A stretch of 32,739 nt of DNA from Eggerthellaceae bacterium. GTDB taxonomy: Bacteria; Actinomycetota; Coriobacteriia; Coriobacteriales; Eggerthellaceae. A program made the translations under genes and the position numbers. Below the pieces are notes generated by a model, which was given only the letters and a program-made list of their open reading frames with translations, was not told the DNA's origin and searched no databases. The DNA is taken from assembly GCA_017434045.1 (NCBI GenBank), contig JAFRGA010000015.1, positions 1 through 32,739 on the forward strand. The letters are read 5' to 3'. Positions 21,791-29,800 of the stretch are shown piece after piece. Each line of letters begins with the position of its first letter. Within the stretch, counting starts at the first letter, position 1.

Positions 21791-22330
21791 TTAGCTTTCC
21801 TGGGGTTTAGGAACTTTGTTCCAGTCCGCGAAAGTAGTGCCGTCTGCTCTGTATTCCACTGCCGTGGCTTCGTAATACACGATGACGTTTAACTGGTCCC
21901 CGTAAGCAGACCCGTCGGGCTGCGTCGCGGATTCAAGCCGGGGGAAGGTGATCTTGACCGTAAGCTCGTTGGAAGAGGCGCCTGGGGCGATCTCGGTCAA
22001 GTCGTTCTCCGAGGTACCGTAGTAGTACCACTGGGCATCGCCATCCGTCACCGGACCGTACCAGCCTTCGCCAGCCACAGCTGTATCCAAAGTCGTGATC
22101 ACGCGAGCGCGCGCGAACACAGGACTGGTGGCGTTTTGTTCATTAGATACAACCAGATGCTTTGTGCCCTCGGCATACCATTCGTATATCGTGGGCGACG
22201 GGGTAACTCTAACCTGTAACCCGCCGTTAGCGGTATGCGTGTCGGTGAAATAGCCCCAAGCTGGAGTAATGCTCATCCCCAGCACAAGAGCAACCGCCAA
22301 GGAGGCTAACAAAATCGCTTTCTTCCTCAT
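21791..22330 (-). CDS. TasA/CalY-type subunit with SipW-cognate signal peptide
   Basis: This 179-aa protein begins with MRKKAILLASLAVALVLG, then PAWGYFTDTHTANGG at about residues 23-37. A hydrophobic stretch followed by (Y/F)F(T/S)DT...N is the mark of SipW-dependent precursors such as TasA and camelysin of Bacillus, whose mature forms build amyloid-like surface fibres. The mature domain is beta-rich and ends at QES without an anchor. Processing is expected to need a SipW-type peptidase, and one is encoded at 13211-14689 fused to a sortase. ATG 22330 follows GGAG 8 bases upstream. It is co-transcribed with the genes on both sides (53 and 15 bases apart). Confidence 0.83.
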   Translation of the reverse strand: MRKKAILLASLAVALVLGMSITPAWGYFTDTHTANGGLQVRVTPSPTIYEWYAEGTKHLVVSNEQNATSPVFARARVITTLDTAVAGEGWYGPVTDGDAQWYYYGTSENDLTEIAPGASSNELTVKITFPRLESATQPDGSAYGDQLNVIVYYEATAVEYRADGTTFADWNKVPKPQES

Positions 22331-22383
22331 AACATGCTCCGTTCAGCTAAACCATTAGAGGGACGTTGCTCCCTTCGATGGTT

Positions 22384-23538
22384 TTATCCCGTCGGCTCGG
22401 TCCTAACCGACTCAGGCGTTACCTGCGTCCATACCCAATCCCAATCGTCGGTATCATCACCGATTTTCTGCAGTTCGAATTCATTATTGACCGCAAAACC
22501 CTTGGCAGGTTTGTACTCGTTGGTGAATTCAACCGTGGAGACTTCTGTTTTGCCGTCTCCTAAAATTGTAACTTTTTGGTCGTTGTCACTCTTGAGCCCC
22601 CAAGAAGCTTCGCTAAGCGGCAGCTCGGTAACCGTTAGCTCCGTACCTGCCAGAATGTGTTCGAGCGTTTCCGTGGCAGATTCGCCACCGCTGTACTGAA
22701 TGGTCACATAGTTGCCTTCGCCATTGGGTCCATAAGCCGTACCATCGGGCTGAATACCAGTTACGTGGAACAAGAACGAGACGGGTTTGATCGAATATTT
22801 GGCATCGTTTACCACGTTCTTTTTGATGACAAGCGAGCCGTACCGATCTTTGAGATCGGGCTTCAGGTTGATGGTCAGCTCAGTCAGCCAAGGGCCGGGA
22901 TTGCTCGACGCAATCGGGCCGTCCTTAGGGTACGGGTCCTTTGAGGGCAAGGCGACGAGCTGCGGCATGAAGGTATATTCGTTACGAGCGGTCTTTATCG
23001 TCGTCGACCCCGTCGCCGACCCCGACTCGTCTTTCGCCCAGTCGGAAGTGCCGGGTTCGTGGGAGAGTATCACAGCTAGATAGATGCCGTCATCTAGTTT
23101 CGACATCTTCACGTTATACCCAGGCTCCAGAAAATCCCCGCTCCCTGTGGGAGCACCACTATCGCCTTTTTCTACTACTAATGCCGCCTCCCGTGCTATC
23201 TCCTGCCACTTTTCCTTCGCGTCGGCGTCGTCGACCCCCGGCGTCGGCACTGGCCCGTCACCGAAAGCAGCCACGTACTCGTACTTGAACGCCTCGTAGT
23301 CGTCTTCCGCCTTGGCGTCTGCGACCTTGAACAGGTTGACGTAGGCCCCTACACTAGCCAAATCTTTCTGTATGTCCTTTTTCTCCGACGCATAGACCGT
23401 TAGCTCGCATCCTTGATAGTCCTTGCTGGGCGGCCACCAACTGGCCGCTTGTGCAACCGAATGCCATCCGAACATGAGTGCGGCAAGCAGACATATCGCC
23501 AGCGTTAATATGCCTAGGCGTTTCATCGTTATCTGCAT
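22384..23538 (-). CDS. DUF5979/SpaA-like pilin subunit, no sorting motif
   Basis: This 384-aa secreted protein has a signal sequence (about residues 5-32, AQA-AS), a mixed N-terminal region, and from about 235 a beta-sandwich domain of the kind found in pilus subunits: LVIKKNVVNDAKYSIKPVSF, FHVTGIQPDGT, ELTVTELPLSEASWG, and TVEFTNEYKP. This pattern (K at the start, E in TVTE, N in TNEY) matches isopeptide-forming pilin domains. No LPxTG, TM segment or positive tail is present at the C-terminus (RTEPTG), so it may be secreted or held by other subunits. ATG 23538 follows AAGGAGG; an in-frame ATG at 23526 is possible. It is 46 bases downstream of the class C sortase gene. Confidence 0.82.
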   Translation of the reverse strand: MQITMKRLGILTLAICLLAALMFGWHSVAQAASWWPPSKDYQGCELTVYASEKKDIQKDLASVGAYVNLFKVADAKAEDDYEAFKYEYVAAFGDGPVPTPGVDDADAKEKWQEIAREAALVVEKGDSGAPTGSGDFLEPGYNVKMSKLDDGIYLAVILSHEPGTSDWAKDESGSATGSTTIKTARNEYTFMPQLVALPSKDPYPKDGPIASSNPGPWLTELTINLKPDLKDRYGSLVIKKNVVNDAKYSIKPVSFLFHVTGIQPDGTAYGPNGEGNYVTIQYSGGESATETLEHILAGTELTVTELPLSEASWGLKSDNDQKVTILGDGKTEVSTVEFTNEYKPAKGFAVNNEFELQKIGDDTDDWDWVWTQVTPESVRTEPTG

Positions 23539-23584
23539 GAGGCCTTCCTCCTTATTCTTCCCTATTTCGAGCGCTATTCTTCAT

Positions 23585-24613
23585 CTATCGCTCTTTGCCA
23601 ACGTGGTCGAAGTCATCGGCCTCGTTAATGGCTTCCCTAATAGTATCGACTACCTGCTCTTTGCTAACAAGAGGATATCGAGTACGGTAATAAATAAGCA
23701 TTCCCACGAGGAAGATGAACAGCATAGGTATGCCGACCGCAGGAATGGCGACGTAGCGCGGTACCTGGACGGCCTCGGGAGTGATCAGATCGTTTATGAG
23801 GTTCTCGATCCTGTGTCCGCGCACCAGCAAGCGGTGGGTGTTGATGCCGTACGGCGTGCAGGTGACCAACGTGCAGTAGTCCTTGCCTTTCTGGATACCC
23901 AAATCCGACAAATCGGTTGGCAGCACTATGCGAATCTGGTCCACCTGATAGGTGATAGTCTGGTCCAGGACCGTGATGGTGAAGGTGTCGCCCGCGACCA
24001 ACCTGTCCAGGTCGGTGAACAGACGGGCGCTCGGCAATCCGCGATGGCCGGAGACGACGGAATGCGTCGTGTCTCCGCCGATGGGAAGCGACGTGCCCTC
24101 GAGATGGCCGATGGCCACCTGCAGGACACTCTCATCCATGCCATGGTAAATGGGGTAATCGACGTTGATGGAGCTGATCTGAATATACCCCATGACCCCA
24201 TTGCCCATGAGGTTAAGAAGCGACTGGTATTCTGTTCGCTCTGCATCTGTCATGTTGAAGCGGTTGCCGGTTTGGGCCAGCTTATCGTTGTAGGCACGCG
24301 CATCGGCCATCATGGCTGCGATGACTTCGGGATTGGTGTCCTCAACGGCGCTGACGTACGTGGCGATAGCGCGCGTTTGGTGATAGCTATTCCACCAGTC
24401 ACTAAACGTAGGGTAGGCGATAATGCCCAAGCCGCCGAAAAGTACCGCGAATGCGACGAGCGTCGAGGCAAGCGAACCGCGACGTCGCGCAGTTTTGCCC
24501 CCCTTGGCAGCCGGTTGTTGGAGCACGCGAGCAGGTTCGGCCGCAGTCCGCGTCACGACATCGGGCTCGGAAAGCCTTTCGTCATCATGCGATATGTTCT
24601 GGAAATCGCTCAA
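23585..24613 (-). CDS. Class C (pilin) sortase
   Basis: This 342-aa transpeptidase joins pilin subunits by cutting LPxTG signals and linking them to a pilin lysine. The catalytic triad is visible: His190 (VVSGHRGL), Cys252 (TLVTCTPYGINTHR) and Arg261. TM helices lie at about 48-68 and 288-312, and the C-terminal membrane helix and TLVTCTPYG/HRLLVRGHR pattern mark class C. The usual DP(W/F) lid motif is not evident. The start is a TTG at 24613 with GGAG five bases before it; the next in-frame ATG comes far inside the domain. It lies 140 bases after the major pilin gene, behind a hairpin, and its natural substrates are that pilin (LPSTG) and the adhesin (LPNTG). Confidence 0.95.
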   Translation of the reverse strand: MSDFQNISHDDERLSEPDVVTRTAAEPARVLQQPAAKGGKTARRRGSLASTLVAFAVLFGGLGIIAYPTFSDWWNSYHQTRAIATYVSAVEDTNPEVIAAMMADARAYNDKLAQTGNRFNMTDAERTEYQSLLNLMGNGVMGYIQISSINVDYPIYHGMDESVLQVAIGHLEGTSLPIGGDTTHSVVSGHRGLPSARLFTDLDRLVAGDTFTITVLDQTITYQVDQIRIVLPTDLSDLGIQKGKDYCTLVTCTPYGINTHRLLVRGHRIENLINDLITPEAVQVPRYVAIPAVGIPMLFIFLVGMLIYYRTRYPLVSKEQVVDTIREAINEADDFDHVGKER

Positions 24614-24711
24614 CCTTGCTCCATTTAGTGGTGAGTTTTAGGCAATACGCCTGCTTGTTGGGCATAGCGGTATGCGCAACGAGCGGCCGTATCGTCGGCT
24701 TTGAAGGGAGA

Positions 24712-24741
24712 GGGTAGGCGCGACAAGCGCCGCGCCTACCC
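24712..24741 (-). terminator. Hairpin between major pilin and sortase genes
   Basis: An 11-bp perfect stem, GGGTAGGCGCG with CGCGCCTACCC, and an 8-base loop lie 12 bases after the pilin stop. On the minus strand it is followed by TCTCCCTTC, not a clean T run, so partial termination that lets some transcripts reach the sortase gene is plausible. Confidence 0.75.
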
Positions 24742-24753
24742 TAGAAAAGCGTG

Positions 24754-26304
24754 TTACAGGATGTCGTCAGAAGAATCCTTGCGAGTTGCAGCAACGCGCT
24801 TCTTGGTGATCAGGAAGACCACCGCCAGCAGCACCATGATGCCGCCGATTACGTACAGGATCGTGGTGCCCATACCACCAGTGGAGGGCAGAGTTGCGCC
24901 TGACTGGTTGACGATCGTGATTACGCCGCCGGCAGCGGTTGTGTTGTCAGCGGTGTTGTTCGGGTCGGATGATGTGTAGGTCACCGTCCCGTCCTCGGCA
25001 ACTACCACGGTAATCGGCCCGGAGAGCGGGTTGTATCCACTAGGCGTAAAGGTCTCGGTCAGGGTGTAGGTACCTGCGTCCAGGCCATCAAAGACGATGT
25101 TGCCTTGGGTCGCGGTCACAAACTCTGTGGCGGTGGCGCCCCAGACCGACTGATCCTTCGTCGCCTCGGTCGTACCCTTGCCCACATACCCAGGAGCCGT
25201 CGCGTTGTCCCGCGTCAGGGTGAACTTGACGCCGGCGAGCTTGTCTGTGCCATCGGTCTTGTTGACCTCAATCTTGTGGGTCTTGGTGGTTACTTCGTGC
25301 TCCGTAGTGGTGTAGTTGTCGTAGGTAAGGCTGACGGCATTCTTGTTGTCACCATTGATGACAGCGTCCTTGTTGAGCGTCGCAGTATAGCTAAGATTGA
25401 TGGTTTTACCCTTGTTGGCGGTCACGCTGGCAGCGGGAATAACGATCTTATAGTAGTTGTAACCCTCAACGCGATCCGCTGTGGCGACCGTGTCGTCATC
25501 TACAATCGCAAGACCCGTGATGTTCTTGTCGTTGCTCAGAGAGTTGGTGTTCAGCGTAAGGCCCTTGTACATCTTGTCGTGAACGACGATGTCCTTCGCA
25601 GCGGCATCACCTGGGATTGCAACGGGAACGGTATAGGTAACGGTGTCGCCGATGTTCACGTCATTGGCCGTAGTAGCTGTTATGGCCGTACCGTTCTCGC
25701 CCGTGATGCTCTTGTTGACGGTCGGGTATGTGTTCTTCTCGTTAATGGTGACATTAGCAAGGGTCTGGGCAACCAGGACCGTACCGTTAGACGCAGTAAT
25801 CAGGTAGTAGCCGGGGTCGAGGTTGTCCTTGGTGACGGACGCACCCGTCATCGTGAAAGTGTCCGAAACCTCTGCGTTGTTCTTTACCGCGTCCACGTTG
25901 AGCGCGGCAGCAAGCTCTGCACCGGAGATGGTTTTTGCGAGCAGCTCGACGTTCCAGCGGTTTGTAGTCCCCACCTGGGTCACGCGGAAGATATTGGTAG
26001 CGGGGTTACCCGTCGTGAGACTTCCGAGAGCATTGGCCAAGCCTTGTTTATCCACGTAGTAGACGACTTTGGCATTGGATTTGGGCGCGCCATTGTCATC
26101 GTAATCATCTGCCGTCAATCCCGATAGGTCGGCCTTCATTATCTCGTAGTACGTGAACTCCGTCCCTGACGTTGTACCGCTCTCCGCTGTGCTGTCGCGG
26201 TTGATTGTGATACTTGCAGTTGGATCAGCATACGCTGGCACAGCCATTGCCATGGCCATGACCACTGCAGCTACCGCTACCAGTAGTTTTCTCCAATGTT
26301 TCAT
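24754..26304 (-). CDS. Major pilin (SpaA-type, LPSTG-anchored)
   Basis: This 516-aa protein is the likely fibre backbone. It has a signal sequence (1-26, AYA-DP). A pilin motif occurs as NTYPTVNKSI (residues 191-200), where Lys198 is the expected sortase-linkage lysine. Isopeptide-type domains follow (IGDTVTYTVPVAIPG, then HKIEVNKTDGTDKLAGVKFTL in a Cna-B-like domain), with an E-box YTLTETFTPSGYN. The C-terminus is LPSTGG at 472-477, hydrophobic helix, KKR tail. ATG 26304 follows GGATGAGG. The 517-base gap upstream (26305-26821) holds the adhesin terminator hairpin and a leader with a strong but unassigned Shine-Dalgarno sequence. Sortase C follows downstream. Confidence 0.95.
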   Translation of the reverse strand: MKHWRKLLVAVAAVVMAMAMAVPAYADPTASITINRDSTAESGTTSGTEFTYYEIMKADLSGLTADDYDDNGAPKSNAKVVYYVDKQGLANALGSLTTGNPATNIFRVTQVGTTNRWNVELLAKTISGAELAAALNVDAVKNNAEVSDTFTMTGASVTKDNLDPGYYLITASNGTVLVAQTLANVTINEKNTYPTVNKSITGENGTAITATTANDVNIGDTVTYTVPVAIPGDAAAKDIVVHDKMYKGLTLNTNSLSNDKNITGLAIVDDDTVATADRVEGYNYYKIVIPAASVTANKGKTINLSYTATLNKDAVINGDNKNAVSLTYDNYTTTEHEVTTKTHKIEVNKTDGTDKLAGVKFTLTRDNATAPGYVGKGTTEATKDQSVWGATATEFVTATQGNIVFDGLDAGTYTLTETFTPSGYNPLSGPITVVVAEDGTVTYTSSDPNNTADNTTAAGGVITIVNQSGATLPSTGGMGTTILYVIGGIMVLLAVVFLITKKRVAATRKDSSDDIL

Positions 26305-26358
26305 TTCCTCATCCTTTCCTTAGACTGGTTTGTTTCTTTTTCTTCTCTCACAGCCTCT

Positions 26359-26457
26359 TTAGCTTCTTGGATCCAGGAACCGGCGGTCTCCCTTCGTTCC
26401 GCCCTCTCCTGAATCGTGGCTTCGAGCTCGGCGCTTTGCGACGCCAAGACGGAGCAC
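26359..26457 (-). other. Possible 32-aa leader peptide upstream of the major pilin
   Basis: GTG 26457 lies 10 bases after a perfect AGGAGG (26468-26473) and opens a 32-codon basic frame (LRLGVAKRRARSHDSG start) ending 54 bases before the pilin ATG. A second frame across the same bases encodes a charged peptide ending in an ATGA overlap with the pilin start but has no good start. At most one can be real, and neither resembles anything I know. Confidence 0.25.
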
Positions 26458-26665
26458 GGATTACTTACCTCCTCTCGAAACCCAAGTTAGCTAGTCCATT
26501 TAATTATGCAACATAACTTTAGCTACAAAACCTGGCTATTGCGACAAATTGGCAAAATTGCACCTCTTTTGTGGCTATGTGCGCGCACTAACTGGACAAT
26601 TCGAGGCAGCTTGGGGCCTAGCTACCTGCTTCAACCCCCTTTCTCGTCGTCGCCGCGGACTCGAG

Positions 26666-26683
26666 GGGGTCCTTTGAGACCCC
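26666..26683 (-). terminator. Hairpin downstream of the giant adhesin gene
   Basis: GGGGTC (26666-26671) pairs with GACCCC (26678-26683), loop of six bases, about 140 bases after the adhesin stop. Short stem and no T run, so modest support. Confidence 0.45.
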
Positions 26684-26821
26684 ACGATCCGAGTTTCCAA
26701 CCACTTATACGTGTTGGCGGACCGTCTCGTCCTTTCTTAAGGGCGACAATCGGTGGGCCAAAGGCAACAGCCGGCCAATTAAGGGTCGCAGCCGACGGGC
26801 CGTTTGTTAACAAGCAGCGAG

Positions 26822-29800
26822 TCATCGCAGGCCCCCTCTCCGCCCGGCGCGACGCATGGGTGCGTTGGCGTGGGCTAGTCGGGGCTTGCGCCTGAGAACG
26901 AGGATCGCAGCGGCAAGCACAACCAGGGAGCTGCCGACGAGCGGGAAGGCTTGGGTGCCGGGGCCGCCCGTGTTGGGAAGGGGCTCGCCAGCTTCATTTT
27001 CGATTTCTGCAGAGGTTATCGTATCGTTGCCATTCTTAACCAAGCCATTTTCTACCGTAAAGGAGAATGCTGGATCAGCTATAGTTATGTATCCCGCCGG
27101 AGAAACCTTTTCAACAACCCTATATTCACCAGCATCAAGACCAACTAACACGACACCATCCTGCGGAACAACAAAGTAACCTGCCTGTGAACGATCTGCC
27201 GCTGTTCCGTCTTGCTTATTAATTGTCATTGACGCAGTGATATTGCTCCAGGTATCTCCGTCAGCATTCTTCTTTTCAAGGATAAATTCGGCACCAGACA
27301 GTTTTGTTGCATGTTTGTTCTTGTCTACTTTAATCAATGCCAAATCTGGCTTTACTGTATTGGTAACAACAGGCTGACCGCTAGAAACCCCGCTTATAGC
27401 TACGGTAATCCCTGCTTCTTCCGGCGTTACAACTGTATTATCCGATAGAGTAACGGTTTTTTCTATTACGCTATATGTTATCGGTTTATTATCATTGTCC
27501 GTCTTAAGGAGATCGTCGAATGTATACGATGTATGTTCGGCATCCAATGTACACTTTTTGCCGCTCAATTCGGTTGGATCTCCTCCATCCACAGAAGAAC
27601 ACAGTCCGATTTGAACAGAGCTTATATTTTCGGGCCATGTAGTTCCTCCTGCATTGACCCAGTTCTTTGACACTGTAATCGAGGTCTTTTCTTTAGTATT
27701 CGTAGTCTCCGTAATCTCTACCCACTGTGCTTCTCCTGTCTGAGCATAAACCTTGTTGTATGCATTAACATGCGTAATGTCTTCCAGGATTTCCACTTTA
27801 TATAGAGTCAAATTGGGGCTATAACCGGGAGGTACAGTAGTTTCCTTCATATAGTATGTGCCCAATACAATATTGTCGAAGTGAACAACTCCATCTTCAC
27901 CTGCAACAGCCGTGTAAAGCGGTTCTCCCGTACATTCAATATTGTCATAGAGACTGAATCCCGCTCCAGGAAGCTCATGCGAGCCAACCGTTCCATCAGC
28001 GTTCAGCACTTCACCGTTTTTTGTGAAATGGGCCTCGCCTACTACCAACGGCAAGTTAAACTTAACAGAAAGGTTTGAATCGCATCCTCCTCGTTCTATA
28101 TAGAACATATCCAATGTATGTTTTGTGTCACTCGCAAGATTTCTAACAAAAGGAATGATTTGTGGCTGACTGCCGTTTACTCCATATACATATACATTCC
28201 CATCAGTAAAATCGATATAACCACGTACCGGCTGATGAATTCCGCCTATATCTAGAACAAGCTGACCATCTACAAAAACCCACAGATCATCATCCCCAGA
28301 GAATTCATAGATAATATGATTATTATTGTTTAATTTGTTGTCAGGCAAAGTAAACTTCACCTGCATGCTCATCCCAAAGTGATGATTTAAATCAGTGTTC
28401 TGATTTACATATAGATCATCCCCGGAATCATAATCATGGAACGGGAAAAACCCTATCGGCTTAGCATTTACACCAGATCCCGAAGTGTTCTGCGTATAAG
28501 TATGCTCATACAAAGTAACCTGCTTATTCCCATTGGAAGGATCATAATAAGCATAGTTCATATTACTGTTATAATAGTAGTAACCCTCATCATCCAGCTG
28601 GAATAAACCCTCTACATCCGGGTAGGCAATCACAGCATCATCATTTCCCCAAGAGGTGTCACTTGTATCAAACAAGTACTTTAAGCTATCCCCACCATAG
28701 TTACTTGTCAGCGATGGGAAACCAGCATTATTCCCGGTTGTCGGCAACGTGTCCTGGACAAGTCCCTGATGAGAATACTGGTTCGTATAACCATTTAATC
28801 CATTGGAACCTCCCGAACCGGAGCTCAGGAATTTAAGACTGTGGCCATTATTAACTGTATTATCATAGGGGCCGCTTGAAAGGTTGTGGTTCAAATCATT
28901 ATAGTTATAGTCCCAATGGTTTCCCCAATAATTCCACGATCGACTTGGACCTGCATCCAATATCCGACTATTATCATAATCGAATAAATTGACCTTGATA
29001 TTTGAGAGTCCCTGAACTGTCCCAGGCTTTCCATCATCATCTGCCGGCTTCGGAACGACATTTACCTTGATCGTTTTAACATCGCTACTTTCAGTCCCAA
29101 TATGAAGATACAGCTCACCGACCTGATCTAGTGTTGCATTATAGAACCAATAGTATTCTTTCAATTCCCGATCGTATCTGGCGGTTCCGGTAAAGGTATA
29201 CTTTCCATTATTTGTCACTGCTCGTGTTATTCCACTGTAAGTTTCCGTATGCCCCTGATAATCGGTTGAAACCGTTTGAGTTCCCTGCGTAACAGTATAT
29301 TCTGTCCCAGGGAACCTCCAATCCCAGGTGCTCAGTGGTTCGGGTTGATCATTCTTTTTCCAATACCATTCACCATACGGGCGGAGTGTGATAGAGTCAC
29401 CCACATAAACTGTGATTTCGTTATTCTCAAACTCTTCATCAAGATACAGAAGCCAGTTCGAAAAGGAATCCGTCATAAAAGTAGAGCGTACTTCCCCCTC
29501 TGAAATCGAGTCTGTTGTCTCCATGACCTCCACCCCGCCTTCATCCAGCTGGTGGATCACCTGCATAGTTTGAATGAGATCAGCCTCGTTTTCCGTAATA
29601 GGAGCACCATTGATGATTAGCGGTGATTCGTCATCAGTAAACATTCCTTTAACAGAGTCTTTTACCAGCTTTATCTCAACTTTTACTTCACTGCCTTTAG
29701 CCGGTTCAATTTCCTGATCATTAGCCCATATCGAGATGTCAAAAAGCATCGGTTGCGGAGGAATCTCGTTTTTCTGCTCCAGGTTCTCTGCAATACTTTC

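Noticed and set aside
23423..24628. 401-codon plus-strand frame across the sortase C gene
   Set aside because: Antisense shadow; the sortase motifs are on the minus strand.
26505..26895. 129-codon plus-strand frame between the adhesin and pilin genes
   Set aside because: Overlaps the end of the adhesin, no ribosome binding site, Pro/Arg-rich noise.
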